From: Vulcanimicrobiota bacterium
GTDB lineage: Bacteria; Vulcanimicrobiota; Vulcanimicrobiia; Vulcanimicrobiales; Vulcanimicrobiaceae
DNA: 64,000 nucleotides
Reading direction: 5' to 3'
Assembly: GCA_003168375.1 (NCBI GenBank)
Contig: PMSI01000001.1
Coordinates: 1,798,001-1,862,000, forward strand
Shown here: positions 9,004 to 18,034 of the stretch, one piece after another
How positions within the stretch are numbered: the first letter of the stretch is position 1
Layout of the letters: each line of letters starts with the position of its first letter
Translations under genes and position numbers: made by a program
Notes under the pieces: model-generated
What the model was told of the DNA's origin: nothing
What the model saw: the letters and a program-made list of their open reading frames with translations, nothing else
The model's database searches: none

Positions 9004-9432
9004 CTAGAACGTCTTGACCTTTGCCAGGCCGCTCGCGCGGAAGATCCCCTCGACCGCGGCGACGGTCTCCGCTTTCGCGAAGTAGGCGACGACGCTGCGG
9101 CCGGCTTGGAGCGCGTCAACGTAGTTCTCGACCTGGTCGTCGGGGATCTCGAGATCCCCGAGCCGGTCGCTCAGCGCCTCGTTGCGGAAGTACCGCGTGC
9201 CGTATCCGCCGGCGGTCGGCACGCCGCTCGTCACGCCGGGAACGCCCGTCCCCTGCCCGTCGCCCGTCATCAGACCCGGGTTCGCCATCCCCATCGACGA
9301 CGCGGCGCCCTGCGTCGAGTCGTCCGGGCCGATCAGTTGGATCGGATCGAGCGGGAGTCCGGCCGCCTTGAGTGCGGCTTCGAGCGGCGCGATGTCGCCG
9401 CTCTGGGAGATGCCGGTCACGACCAGACCCAC
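9004..9432 (-). CDS. YflT/Gsp17M-like stress protein
   Basis: A 142-residue protein. The C-terminal part (about 97-142, VENYVDALQAGRSVVAYFAKAE) resembles the general-stress protein 17M/YflT domain. Its N-terminus, MGLVVTGISQ, looks like a ferredoxin-like strand. The middle is a flexible Gly/Pro/Met-rich linker, and a YGTRYFRNE stretch leads into the C-terminal domain. The molecular function of this family is unknown. It lies downstream of the sigma/anti-sigma operon on the same strand but about 100 bases away, so co-regulation is only suggested. Confidence 0.6.
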   Translation of the reverse strand: MGLVVTGISQSGDIAPLEAALKAAGLPLDPIQLIGPDDSTQGAASSMGMANPGLMTGDGQGTGVPGVTSGVPTAGGYGTRYFRNEALSDRLGDLEIPDDQVENYVDALQAGRSVVAYFAKAETVAAVEGIFRASGLAKVKTF

Positions 9433-9530
9433 GAGGTACCTCTCTCGGGACGTTGAGTGCAGACCGTCCTGTTTTTGCGACCTACAGCCGCTCCTGCCAA
9501 TTCTTGCGGGAAGGGCTCAGAACCGCCCGG

Positions 9531-10373
9531 TCATTGCGAGCCGGCGATCGGGACGCGGCGGACGGCCGTATCGAGCGAGGTCGAGCGAATGAACGAGAGG
9601 ATCGCCGAGCCGAGGCCGACGAGCCACACCAGCGCGGAGACGGCCCACCCGATCAGCGGGACGATCTCGGCGGCGGAGACGACGACCAGCCCGAGCACGA
9701 GCGCGACCAGCGGCGAAGGCGTCGTCGCCGGCATGACCAGCTCGCACAGCCGGCGCCCGACCAACAGGCCGATCGCACCGGTGCCGATCCACACGCCGGC
9801 GATGACCGCGGCAGCCTCGAGCACGATCAGCGGGATCCCGATGATGCTGACAAAGAGGACGATCCCGATCGGGATGATCGCGACGGCCGCGATCGCGCCC
9901 GTCAGGGCCGACAGCGCGGGGTGACGTTCGACGCGCGAAAGCGCGACGCGCATCCGCAGCGGGAAGAGCAAGAAGATCAGCAAGACGATCGCGCTCGACC
10001 ACAGCTTCGAGACCAAGTGATGGTCTTGCTCGGCGAGCAGGCCGAAACCGCGATCGCGGTTGACCGCCCACGGCAGCAGCGCGCGGACGCCGTCGTTGTT
10101 GAAGCTGTTGATCTTCCCGTCCACGATACCGCCGTCGACGATCGTGCACTGACCGAAGACGGTGTTGCAGTCGCCCGTGACGAGACCCGCGACCTTGACG
10201 TCGCCGAACACGACGTTGACGTCGCCGGCGATCATTTCGCCGGGTGCGACGTAGATATCGCTGAAGACCTTGGTCTCACCCGCATCGCGTCCGCGCGCGT
10301 CGGCAGGCGCTGCCTGGGCGAGACCGGCGAGCGCGAGCAGCGTCGTGACGAGCGCGAGAAAGCGAACGTTCAC
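9531..10373 (-). CDS. Secreted/membrane protein with bactofilin-like repeats and C-terminal membrane helices
   Basis: About 280 residues. A signal peptide (MNVRFLALVTTLLALAGLAQA) is followed by a short beta-helix-like stretch with a repeating pattern (GDVNVVFGDVKVAGLVTGD), as in polymer-forming bactofilin proteins. Four or so hydrophobic segments then follow, including IVLLIFLLFPLRM and GIVLFVSIIGIPLIVL. The GTG start overlaps the anti-sigma stop (GTGA). Encoded as the third gene of a sigma/anti-sigma operon, it may take part in sensing or responding to envelope stress. The function is not established. Confidence 0.65.
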   Translation of the reverse strand: MNVRFLALVTTLLALAGLAQAAPADARGRDAGETKVFSDIYVAPGEMIAGDVNVVFGDVKVAGLVTGDCNTVFGQCTIVDGGIVDGKINSFNNDGVRALLPWAVNRDRGFGLLAEQDHHLVSKLWSSAIVLLIFLLFPLRMRVALSRVERHPALSALTGAIAAVAIIPIGIVLFVSIIGIPLIVLEAAAVIAGVWIGTGAIGLLVGRRLCELVMPATTPSPLVALVLGLVVVSAAEIVPLIGWAVSALVWLVGLGSAILSFIRSTSLDTAVRRVPIAGSQ

Positions 10374-10909
10374 CAACGGAGGCGTTCCGCCAGCCGGGGT
10401 CGCACGACCGTGAAACCGACGACGAGCGCGAGCGCCACCGCGACGTCGAGGACGATCGCAGCGCCGAGGAAGGCACTGACCGGGCCGAAGTCGCCCAGGG
10501 CGCGCGCGCCGGCATGGCCGACGACGCCGAAGGCGCGCGCGAACTGCGCGCTCACGTTGAGCGCGGTTTCGCCGAACGCGCGCATCGCGTCGGGCGCCAG
10601 CAGGAAGCCGGCGCCGATCAGCAGCCACGATGCGACCAGATAGGAGACGAGATACGCGTAGAGCGGCACCGGCGAGACGTGCGGGCGCGGCAACGACCGC
10701 ACTTCCGCCATCGTCGCGAAGGTGAAGTTCTGCGGCAGCTCGATCTCGCGCGGCGAGGCGATCAGCGCATCGACGACGCGCAGCTCCTCGAGCACGCCCT
10801 TGCAGCGGCCGCAGCGGTTCAGGTGCGCGAGCAGCCGGGCACGCCGTGCCGGGAGCAGCGTGTCGTCGAGGTACGCCTCGAAGGCGGCTTCAGCCGAGCT
10901 GCAGCTCAC
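10370..10909 (-). CDS. Zinc-finger anti-sigma factor with membrane anchors
   Basis: A 179-residue protein. The N-terminus holds the zinc anti-sigma motif (His29, Cys33, Cys36, with an early Cys3). Two hydrophobic helices follow (LYAYLVSYLVASWLLIGAGFLL and a later VAVALALVVGFTVV), consistent with an inner-membrane anti-sigma factor. It should hold the adjacent sigma factor inactive until an envelope or redox signal releases it. The GTG start lies 20 bases inside the sigma gene, which couples the two translationally. Confidence 0.85.
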   Translation of the reverse strand: MSCSSAEAAFEAYLDDTLLPARRARLLAHLNRCGRCKGVLEELRVVDALIASPREIELPQNFTFATMAEVRSLPRPHVSPVPLYAYLVSYLVASWLLIGAGFLLAPDAMRAFGETALNVSAQFARAFGVVGHAGARALGDFGPVSAFLGAAIVLDVAVALALVVGFTVVRPRLAERLRW

Positions 10910-11546
10910 CGAGACCCTCGAGCACCCGGAACATCCGGGTCGGGGAGTTTCCCACGGCAGCCGCCTCTCGCTGGCGCAGCTTGTGCGCGAGCGCCAGCTT
11001 ACCCCGATGGATCAGCGTCTTGACGTTGCCTAGCGACAACCCCATCGTCGAGGCGATCGTCTGGTAGTCCATGTTGTCGTAGAAGCGCAGCGCCAGCACG
11101 GTGCGGGTGCGTTCGGGCAGCTCCGCAAGCGCCGAGCGGACCTCGGCCTCCGCTTCGGCACGCAGCACGCCGCCGGTCGGATCGGCCTCGCGGGAGAGGT
11201 CGGCGACGGTGTTCTCGAGCGTCTGCTCCTCGCCCAACTCGGCGAGCGGCGGGCGGCGCAGGGAGCGCCCCAGGAACGTGCGGACGACGTTGCGGGCGAT
11301 GTGGTAGAGCCAGGTCGAAAAGCGGCCGAGGTCCGGGTTGAACGTTCCGAGATGCGCGTACGCGCGCAGAAACGTCTCCTGCGTCAGGTCGGCGATGTCC
11401 GAGGGCTGGCGGACCGACGCCCCGATGAACGAGGCGATCCCGCGCTTATACCGCTCGACCAGGTGGCCGAAGGCGTCGCGGTCGCTGTCGAGGACCGCTC
11501 GGACGAGCCGCTCGTCCGTGAGATCGGGGACTGACTGCACAGCCAT
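10890..11546 (-). CDS. ECF-type RNA polymerase sigma factor
   Basis: A 218-residue sigma factor. Region 2 is visible as DLTQETFLRAYAHLGTF with a following TWLYHIARN. Region 4 is visible as LPERTRTVLALRFYD and the helix-turn-helix TIASTMGLSLGNVKTLIHRG. The ATG at 11546 is chosen because it has a purine-rich AAGGGTCAGG just upstream and starts at the usual distance from region 2. A longer frame upstream has no supporting features. It heads an operon with its anti-sigma factor and a bactofilin-like membrane protein and is divergent from rfbB. Confidence 0.9.
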   Translation of the reverse strand: MAVQSVPDLTDERLVRAVLDSDRDAFGHLVERYKRGIASFIGASVRQPSDIADLTQETFLRAYAHLGTFNPDLGRFSTWLYHIARNVVRTFLGRSLRRPPLAELGEEQTLENTVADLSREADPTGGVLRAEAEAEVRSALAELPERTRTVLALRFYDNMDYQTIASTMGLSLGNVKTLIHRGKLALAHKLRQREAAAVGNSPTRMFRVLEGLGELQLG

Positions 11547-11554
11547 CCTGACCC

Positions 11555-11584
11555 TTAGTACCGCCGTCGGGATCGGAAGTTTCC
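11555..11584 (-). promoter_or_regulatory. Possible autoregulated ECF promoter of the sigma operon
   Basis: On the minus strand, GGAAACTT (11577-11584) is followed after 16 bases by TACTAA (11555-11560). This resembles the GGAACTT-type -35 of ECF promoters. The expected transcript start would fall only a few bases before the ATG at 11546, so a near-leaderless message is implied. This is a pattern match only. Confidence 0.35.
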
Positions 11585-11635
11585 GGCTCGGGTACGGGGA
11601 GACTCGGAGGGCGCGAACGAACACCGCGGCGCGTC

Positions 11636-12649
11636 ATGATCCATCGGCGCTGGCTTGTCACGGGTGGTCTCGGTTTTATCGGTTCGGCGTTCGTACGGAT
11701 GATGCTGCGCGAGCGCCCCGACGTCGCGATCGCAGTCCTGGACGCGGTGACCTACGCCGGGAACCCGGCCAACGTCTCCGAGGTCGCGCACGACCCCCGC
11801 TACAGCTTCGTGAAGGGCGATATCGCGGACGCCGACCGGGTCGACGAGGCGATCGGCCAGGGGGTCGACGCGATCGTCAACTTCGCGGCGGAGACGCACG
11901 TCGACCGCTCGATTCTCGATCCGGAGGCCTTCATCCGGACGGACGTGATGGGGACGCACGTCCTCCTGGAGGCGGTCCGCCGGCATAAGATCCAGCGCTA
12001 CCTCCAGGTCTCGACCGACGAGGTCTACGGCGACGTCGAGCTCGGCGCGTCCGCCGAAGGCGATCCGATCCGGCCGCGCAGCCCCTACGCTGCCTCGAAG
12101 GCCGGCGGGGACCTTCAGGTGCTCGCCTACCACACGACCTTCGAGGCGCCGGTGCTGGTCACACGCGGCTCGAACACGTACGGCCCGTATCAGTATCCGG
12201 AGAAGCTGATCCCGTTGTTCATCACCAACCTGCTCGAAGGCGAGCAGGTCCCGGTCTACGGCGACGGGCTCCAGGTGCGGGACTGGCTGCACGTCGACGA
12301 CCACGCGCGCGGCATCGCGCACGTGCTCGAACACGGTGTGCCGGGTGAGGTCTACAACCTCGGCGGCGGGAACAGCCGGACCAACATCGAGATCACCCGC
12401 GAGCTGCTGCGCTTAACCGCACGGTCCTACGAGGGGAGCGTGCGGCACGTGACGGATCGTCAAGGACACGACCGCCGGTACGCCATCGATTCGTCGAAGG
12501 CCCAGGCGCTCGGCTGGGCTCCGCGGGTGCCGTTCGCGAACGGCCTCGCCGAGACGGTAGCATGGTATCGCGACCGCGAAGATTGGTGGCGTCCGATCAA
12601 GTCCGGCGAGTTTCGGGAGTACTACAGGCGCCAATACGCGCTTCGCTGA
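11636..12649 (+). CDS. rfbB: dTDP-glucose 4,6-dehydratase
   Basis: A 337-residue short-chain dehydrogenase/reductase that converts dTDP-glucose to dTDP-4-keto-6-deoxyglucose in the cytoplasm. The NAD-binding GGLGFIGS is at 10-17. The active-site region STDEVYGD and the pair Tyr151/Lys155 (SPYAASK) are present. The length matches RmlB. It is followed by rfbA and rfbD. Divergent transcription from the sigma operon leaves about 90 bases for both promoters. Confidence 0.93.
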   Translation: MIHRRWLVTGGLGFIGSAFVRMMLRERPDVAIAVLDAVTYAGNPANVSEVAHDPRYSFVKGDIADADRVDEAIGQGVDAIVNFAAETHVDRSILDPEAFIRTDVMGTHVLLEAVRRHKIQRYLQVSTDEVYGDVELGASAEGDPIRPRSPYAASKAGGDLQVLAYHTTFEAPVLVTRGSNTYGPYQYPEKLIPLFITNLLEGEQVPVYGDGLQVRDWLHVDDHARGIAHVLEHGVPGEVYNLGGGNSRTNIEITRELLRLTARSYEGSVRHVTDRQGHDRRYAIDSSKAQALGWAPRVPFANGLAETVAWYRDREDWWRPIKSGEFREYYRRQYALR

Positions 12650-12663
12650 CGAGAGAAGAGCAC

Positions 12664-13404
12664 GTGAAAGGGATAATCCTGGCAGGGGGGTTGGGGTCGC
12701 GGTTGCGGCCGCTGACGAAGGTCACCAACAAGCATTTATTGCCGATCTACGACCGGCCGATGATCTACTATCCGCTGCAGACGCTGTGTGATGCGGGGAT
12801 CCGCGAGATCATGATCGTGACCGGCGGCAACAACGCCGGAGACTTTCTGAAGCTGCTGGGCAACGGGCGTGAGTTCGGGCTGCCGCACATCGCCTACACC
12901 TATCAAGAGGGTGAGGGCGGGATCGCCGACGCCCTCAAGCTGTGCGAGCACTTCGCGTCCGGCGATTCCGTCGCGGTCGTCCTCGGAGACAACATCATCC
13001 AGAACAGCATCTCGGCGCACGTCGAGCGTTTCGCGCAGCAGCGCACGGGCTGCCGGCTGCTGCTCAAGGAGGTCGAGGACCCCGAGCGTTTCGGCGTTCC
13101 GGAGTTCGACGGCGAGCGCATCATCGCGATCGAGGAGAAGCCGAAGGTCCCGAAGAGCAACTTCGCGGTCACCGGAATCTACATGTACGACAACCGCGTC
13201 TTCGACTACGCGCGCGAGCTCAAGCCCTCGGCGCGCGGCGAGCTCGAGATCACCGACGTCAACAACGCCTACATTGCGGCCGGCGACTGCTACTACGACG
13301 TGCTCGAGGGCTGGTGGACCGACGCCGGGCAGTTCGAGTCGCTCTACCGCGCGACGCAGCTCGTCGCCGAGGAGCGGATGAAAAAGGCGCTCGCACCGGC
13401 ATGA
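12664..13404 (+). CDS. rfbA: Glucose-1-phosphate thymidylyltransferase, short form
   Basis: A 246-residue nucleotidyltransferase that makes dTDP-glucose from glucose-1-phosphate and dTTP. The signature GGLGSRLRPLTKVTNKHLLPIYDRPMI begins at residue 7. The catalytic region VVLGDNIIQ and the Mg-binding stretch WWTDAG are also present. It is of the short class (about 240-250) that lacks the C-terminal extension of enterobacterial RmlA (about 290). The GTG at 12664 is 14 bases after rfbB and has an AGAAGAG-type ribosome site; any longer start would run into rfbB. Confidence 0.9.
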   Translation: MKGIILAGGLGSRLRPLTKVTNKHLLPIYDRPMIYYPLQTLCDAGIREIMIVTGGNNAGDFLKLLGNGREFGLPHIAYTYQEGEGGIADALKLCEHFASGDSVAVVLGDNIIQNSISAHVERFAQQRTGCRLLLKEVEDPERFGVPEFDGERIIAIEEKPKVPKSNFAVTGIYMYDNRVFDYARELKPSARGELEITDVNNAYIAAGDCYYDVLEGWWTDAGQFESLYRATQLVAEERMKKALAPA

Positions 13405-14288
13405 GCGCCGCGAGGATCGCGATCGTTGGTGCGTCGGGCCAGCTCGGTTCCGCGCTCAGCGAGGCGTTCGCCGGGCGCGAGATCGTGACGCCCACGCACG
13501 CCGAGGTGCCGTTCGAGGACCCAGCCGCGGTCGGGCGACTGCTGGAGCTGCAGCGCCCCGACGTTCTGATAAACTGTTCGGCCTTCCATCACGTCGACAC
13601 ATGCGAGCGCGAACCGGCACGTGCGTTTGCGCTGAACGCGCTCGCGGTCGACGCGGCCGCCGCCGCATGCGCGGCGCGCGAGGTCGCGTTCGTGACGGTG
13701 AGCACCGATTTCGTGTTCGACGGAACGCTGGGACGCGCGTACCGCGAGGACGACGCCCCGAACCCGCTCACGGCGTACGGGACCTCGAAGCTCGCCGGCG
13801 AGCTGCTGACGCGCCGCCACGGGCCGCGCCACATCATCGTGCGGGCGAGCGGCGTTTTCGGAACGGGCGGGACTTCGAACAAAGGCTACACGCTGATCGA
13901 GAAGGTGCTCGCGCAAGCGGAGCGCGGCGAGCGGACCCGCATGGTCGACGACATGGTGTTCTCGCCGTCGTACGCGCCACACGTCGCGCGAGCGATGCGC
14001 GATCTGATCGACGCCGAGCAATTCGGAACGCATCACGTCGCGAACGCAGGTTGTTGCAGCTGGTATGAGTTCGTTGCGACGGCCTTCGAGAAAGCCGGAC
14101 TCGGCGGCGCTCCGCTGGAGCGCATCAGCTATGCGTCGTTGCAGAATCCGACGCGGCGCCCGATGTACTCTCCCCTGGAGAACACGACCTTCGCCCGCGC
14201 CGGCATCGCGCCGCTCCCCTCGTGGCAAGCGGCGATCGACGCGTTTCTCGCGAACCGCAAGGCGCGCATGGCTGTCGCGGGGGCGTGA
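13401..14288 (+). CDS. rfbD: dTDP-4-dehydrorhamnose reductase
   Basis: A 295-residue NAD(P)H-dependent reductase, the last step of dTDP-L-rhamnose synthesis. Visible features are the nucleotide fold GASGQLGSAL near the start, STDFVFDG, and the Tyr/Lys active site YGTSKLAGE. The ATG overlaps the rfbA stop (ATGA). The 3,5-epimerase rfbC, needed between RfbB and RfbD, is not encoded in this window. Confidence 0.88.
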   Translation: MSAARIAIVGASGQLGSALSEAFAGREIVTPTHAEVPFEDPAAVGRLLELQRPDVLINCSAFHHVDTCEREPARAFALNALAVDAAAAACAAREVAFVTVSTDFVFDGTLGRAYREDDAPNPLTAYGTSKLAGELLTRRHGPRHIIVRASGVFGTGGTSNKGYTLIEKVLAQAERGERTRMVDDMVFSPSYAPHVARAMRDLIDAEQFGTHHVANAGCCSWYEFVATAFEKAGLGGAPLERISYASLQNPTRRPMYSPLENTTFARAGIAPLPSWQAAIDAFLANRKARMAVAGA

Positions 14289-14299
14289 GCCGTGCCCGT

Positions 14300-14806
14300 T
14301 TAGTGCAGTTCGGGCGGAAGCTTGCCGGTGACGACGACCGTCACGCCGTCGGGGACTTTGCCGGCCTTGAGCTGTTGCACCCAGCCCGCGCCGTTCGTTG
14401 CTTCGGTCCCTCCAACCGCCGCCTTGATCGTAAAGAGCCGCTCGATCCCCGCGAACGTGGCGACCTGATAGGTGGGGCTGACGGCCCCGGTGCGTTGATA
14501 GATCGTCTGAACCGTGAGCGTTTTCGCGTCGGGAGCGAGCACTTTTGCTTTCTGGATCAGGACGGTCAACGCGTCGGACTCGAGGCGGCGAAGCGTCTCC
14601 TCGGCGGAGCTCTTCGCATTCACTAACGTCGCGAGATCGGTGGTCGCGTCCCATACGGCCAGCGCGTCGCCATGCGCTCGCGTCAACACGACCGGACCAA
14701 GCGAGTCGGCAGCGTTCGCCTGCCCGCTCGTAGGCGGAACCGACGAGAACGCGAGGATCACGAGCGCGGCGCAGAGCGCCGCAGGAGCACGATAAAACGT
14801 CTTCAT
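14300..14806 (-). CDS. Small secreted protein of unknown function
   Basis: 168 residues from the ATG at 14806, which begins a clear signal peptide (MKTFYRAPAALCAALVILAF, cleavage probably after SGQANA). The mature part contains predicted alpha and beta segments such as LGPVVLTRAHGDALAVWDA and a long helix with ESDALTVLIQKAKVLAPDA. I recognise no family or catalytic motif. An extended upstream frame lacks any support. It is convergent with rfbD (11-base gap). Confidence 0.55.
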   Translation of the reverse strand: MKTFYRAPAALCAALVILAFSSVPPTSGQANAADSLGPVVLTRAHGDALAVWDATTDLATLVNAKSSAEETLRRLESDALTVLIQKAKVLAPDAKTLTVQTIYQRTGAVSPTYQVATFAGIERLFTIKAAVGGTEATNGAGWVQQLKAGKVPDGVTVVVTGKLPPELH

Positions 14807-14904
14807 AAGTGTCCGAAGGACGGTACGGTGCAGAGCGAGCGCTCCCCTCCGATTGCGGAAGCGGCGCCCACGCTCGTGAAACGCCGCGTTCACCGGGTCG
14901 GTTC

Positions 14905-16044
14905 CTAGGCCACCTCAATCGGAACGTCAGCCGTCGGCGCAAACCAGCGCACGAACTCCTGGACGAGCGAGAGCCGCAGAATGTAACGGCCGGGCCGCGC
15001 CGGCGCGACCGCGCGCACGGGGTAACGCGTCGCCGTTCCGGGGCCGGCCGCCGGCGCAATCAGCGAGCGGCTGGACTCGCCGACCTCGGTGCCGCTCTCA
15101 TCGAGCCAGCGGTCGGCGAAGCGGACCGGATACGGGAAGAAGCTTGCGAGGCTGAAGTCGCCGTCATTTCGCAGGGCCACGGACGCAGCGAAGGGCTCTC
15201 CGGCGCGCACCCGCGGCGGCGCCACGGCCAGGCTGAGCTCGACCAATCCGTCTTGCTCCCGAAGTGCCGGCATCGTGATGCGGGCCAGCAGCGCCGCGTC
15301 GTCGATCGGCCGGTGCGATGCGACGGCGAAGAGATCTGCCGCGTCGCGCATCTCTGCGACGGTGAACGGCGTCGCGAGCGATCCTCGCGCGTCGGCGGCG
15401 GACCCGAACCATACGCGTGCGTGGGGAAACCACGCTCGCAGCTGGCGTCGCAACACGTTCGCGCGCTGTTCGTTGATGTGCATCGCGCGCTCGTATGGGG
15501 TGCGCGGATCTTCCGGCCACGACTCGCCGTGCCTGGCGGCTTCCAGGCGCCGCCGGGCATAGCCGTAGCGATACATCCACGCGTTGGGCCAGGTGTGGAG
15601 AACGAGACTTCCGTCCGGCCACAACATCGCCGCGAGGCGGCGGTAGAGTCCGTCGAGCTCCGTCGCGGCGAGATGCTCGATGACGTCAGAGGCCACCGCG
15701 AGGTCGAATCCGCCGGGATCGACGAACGTGGTGACGTCGGCGCAAACGAAACGCACGGGAAGATCGCCGGCGGTCGCGCGCGCGAGCGTGAGAGCGTCCG
15801 CCGAATAGTCGATCGCGGTGACCTGCGCACCGTTCGACGCGAACGCGAACGCGAGCTCGCCGCGACCGCACCCTACGTCGAGCACGCGCGCTCCGGCGGA
15901 CGGAGCCGTGAGGGCGTGGATCGCGGCGAGCCGGGGATCCTCGAGTTTGCGACCCGCGAAAAGCGCGTACTCACGATAACCACCGCAGTCGTCGAGGTAG
16001 TAGGCCGAGTCGTACTTCTCGCGGATCTCCCGGGACGTGGTCAT
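14905..16044 (-). CDS. SAM methyltransferase with C-terminal Ig-like domain
   Basis: 379 residues. The N-terminal half is a class I methyltransferase (VLDVGCGRGELAFAF at about 54-68, AIDYSADAL next, SDVIEHL after strand 4). The C-terminal 130 residues form a beta-sandwich-like domain (LSLAVAPPRVRAGEPFAASV and ending GRYILRLSLVQEF). This resembles the Wzt C-terminal and related domains that bind O-polysaccharide. A methyltransferase fused to a glycan-binding sandwich fits methylation of a nascent polysaccharide (inference). It is divergent from the epimerase gene at 16101. Confidence 0.75.
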   Translation of the reverse strand: MTTSREIREKYDSAYYLDDCGGYREYALFAGRKLEDPRLAAIHALTAPSAGARVLDVGCGRGELAFAFASNGAQVTAIDYSADALTLARATAGDLPVRFVCADVTTFVDPGGFDLAVASDVIEHLAATELDGLYRRLAAMLWPDGSLVLHTWPNAWMYRYGYARRRLEAARHGESWPEDPRTPYERAMHINEQRANVLRRQLRAWFPHARVWFGSAADARGSLATPFTVAEMRDAADLFAVASHRPIDDAALLARITMPALREQDGLVELSLAVAPPRVRAGEPFAASVALRNDGDFSLASFFPYPVRFADRWLDESGTEVGESSRSLIAPAAGPGTATRYPVRAVAPARPGRYILRLSLVQEFVRWFAPTADVPIEVA

Positions 16045-16100
16045 GCGCCATGGTTCGCCGGGCGCGGGAGTTGCGCCGCTCGCACCGTAGAGGTGGAGCG

Positions 16101-17144
16101 ATGAAGGTCCTGGTCACCGGCGGAGCCGGCTACATCGGCGTCGTGCTCTGCCGGCAGATCCGCGAAGCGGGGCACGAGCCGGTCGTGCTCGATCGTCTCT
16201 TCTGGGGACGAAGCCCGCTCGCCGGCCTCGATGCGACGGTCATTCGCGGCGACATCCGGCAGCTGGACGACCGCTGGTTCGAGGGGATCGACGCCGTCTG
16301 TCATCTCGGCGGACTCTCAAACGACCCGACGGCGGAGTACAACACCGAGGCGAACCGGCAGATGAATACCGAGGCGACCGATGCGCTGGTTCGTGCCTGC
16401 AAGCGGCACGGAATCCGCCGTTTCACCTTCGCTTCCAGCGCGTCGATCTACGATCGCGAGGCCTGTTCGGACGACGCGCACCGCTCGCCGATCATGTGCG
16501 ATGAAGCGACGCCGGTCGAGCCGCGCGGTGCGTATTCGACCTCGAAGCGGCGCGCGGAGGAACTGATCCTCGCGCAGGCGGACGACACGTTCGCCCCGGT
16601 CATCTTCCGGCAGGGAACGGTCTACGGGTACAGCCCGCGGATGAGATTCGACCTCGTCGTCAACACGTTCATCAAGGACGCGATCCTCGCGCGGAAGCTC
16701 TTTCTGCACGGCGGCGGCTGGATGTGGCGCCCGCTGGTCGACGTGCGCGACGTCGCCCGCGTCCATGTGATGGCACTGACGGCACCGCTCGATCCGATCC
16801 GAGGGCAGATCTTCAACGTCCTCGAGGAGAACTATCAGATCCGCCAGCTCGCGATGCTCGTTACCGGATCGCTGGCGATCCTCAAGCCCGACTGGCGTGT
16901 CGAGATCGTCGAAGCGCCGGCGCCGGCGACGGTGCGGAATTACCGGATGAGCAACTCCAAGCTCAGCAACGTCTTCGACTTCACGCCCTCGGTAACGGTC
17001 CTCGAGTCGATCGAGGACATGCTGCGGAGGCTTCCGATCGACTTCCCGCAAGAGTTCGGAAACCCGCGATACTACAACATCGCCTGGATGTCGCTGCTCG
17101 AGGAGGTCCACGCGGAGCAGCGCGAGTTCGGCTCGATCTACTAG
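16101..17144 (+). CDS. NAD-dependent nucleotide-sugar epimerase/dehydratase
   Basis: A 347-residue extended SDR enzyme. The cofactor motif GGAGYIGVVL is at residues 7-16, SSASIYD carries the active-site Ser region, and YSTSKRRAEE carries the Tyr/Lys pair. The ATG at 16101 has a good AGAGGTGGAG ribosome site; an upstream in-frame start is not needed. The substrate is probably a UDP- or GDP-sugar used by the surrounding glycan genes. The gene ends on a CTAG shared with the convergent gene. Confidence 0.82.
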   Translation: MKVLVTGGAGYIGVVLCRQIREAGHEPVVLDRLFWGRSPLAGLDATVIRGDIRQLDDRWFEGIDAVCHLGGLSNDPTAEYNTEANRQMNTEATDALVRACKRHGIRRFTFASSASIYDREACSDDAHRSPIMCDEATPVEPRGAYSTSKRRAEELILAQADDTFAPVIFRQGTVYGYSPRMRFDLVVNTFIKDAILARKLFLHGGGWMWRPLVDVRDVARVHVMALTAPLDPIRGQIFNVLEENYQIRQLAMLVTGSLAILKPDWRVEIVEAPAPATVRNYRMSNSKLSNVFDFTPSVTVLESIEDMLRRLPIDFPQEFGNPRYYNIAWMSLLEEVHAEQREFGSIY

Positions 17145-17977
17145 CAGCCCGCCGGGCGCGGCTCCGCGACCTCGCCGCCGAAACGCGGCGGGTGACCGGA
17201 GAGCTGCGCAAAGTGTGAGACCAAATAAAACCGCGGCGGCTGGTAGTGGTTCTCCGCGTCGAACGGGGCGGCGAAGCGGTCGACGGCGAGATCCGAGCGG
17301 ACGAAGAACGCATTGACGCCGGCGATGTTACAGCCGACGAGCGAGTACCCCCGTTCGGTCATGAGATCGTCGTACGCATTGAGCGAGGCGCCGAAGTAGT
17401 TCGTACCATCCCAGCGGTGGTCGGGGTCGTAGGACATGATCCAACGCACGGGCGGCCGATACGAGGCGTTGTACTCCAACACGACGACGCGCGGCTGAAT
17501 CGCTTCGATTCGGCGCAGCACGTGGTAGTCGTTGCCGTCGATATCGAGGCTGAACAGGTCGATCTCGCCGGAGAGCCCCGAGTCGCGGATCAGCTCGTCG
17601 ACGGAATCCGGCGTCGCGGCCCCGCCGACGAGCGCGAGCCGGCCCTCTCGGATCTCGCCGTCGCAGTTCCGCAGAATCGCCGCGATGCGACCGGGGTCTG
17701 CTTCGATCCAGGTTCCGGACCATCCGCATGCGAGCAGATACGCGGTGTTGTTCTCGAGGCCGTCACCGACGCCGATCTCGAGAAAGCGCCGGCTGGTCGT
17801 CCCGATCCGCCGGAAGATCTCCTGGATCATTCCGTCTTCGTCGGTCTGGGAGAATGCGCGCCAGCCGAAACGGTGCAGGCGCCCGGCAGCGGCATAGCGA
17901 TCCTCCCCGAGGATTCGCGCGATTTCAGCCGAGGGGCCGGCCGCAACGGGGGCCGGAACCGGTATGCCTGGCTCCAC
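17141..17977 (-). CDS. FkbM-family methyltransferase
   Basis: About 278 residues. The pattern SQTDEDGMIQEIF, FLEIGVGDGLENNT, GWSGTWIEAD and FSLDIDGNDYHVL is typical of FkbM-like O-methyltransferases, which act on sugars and other small groups in polysaccharide and natural-product loci. The start is uncertain: GTG at 17977 is the only ordinary start shortly before the conserved part, and no ribosome site is visible. It lies just after the terminator of the beta-helix gene, so it probably has its own promoter. Confidence 0.75.
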   Translation of the reverse strand: MEPGIPVPAPVAAGPSAEIARILGEDRYAAAGRLHRFGWRAFSQTDEDGMIQEIFRRIGTTSRRFLEIGVGDGLENNTAYLLACGWSGTWIEADPGRIAAILRNCDGEIREGRLALVGGAATPDSVDELIRDSGLSGEIDLFSLDIDGNDYHVLRRIEAIQPRVVVLEYNASYRPPVRWIMSYDPDHRWDGTNYFGASLNAYDDLMTERGYSLVGCNIAGVNAFFVRSDLAVDRFAAPFDAENHYQPPRFYLVSHFAQLSGHPPRFGGEVAEPRPAGC

Positions 17978-18034
17978 CGGTCGAAAATTCGGCTTGTTCT
18001 GCGTAACGCCCGCCAGGCCGGGCGGTTGCGCGAT

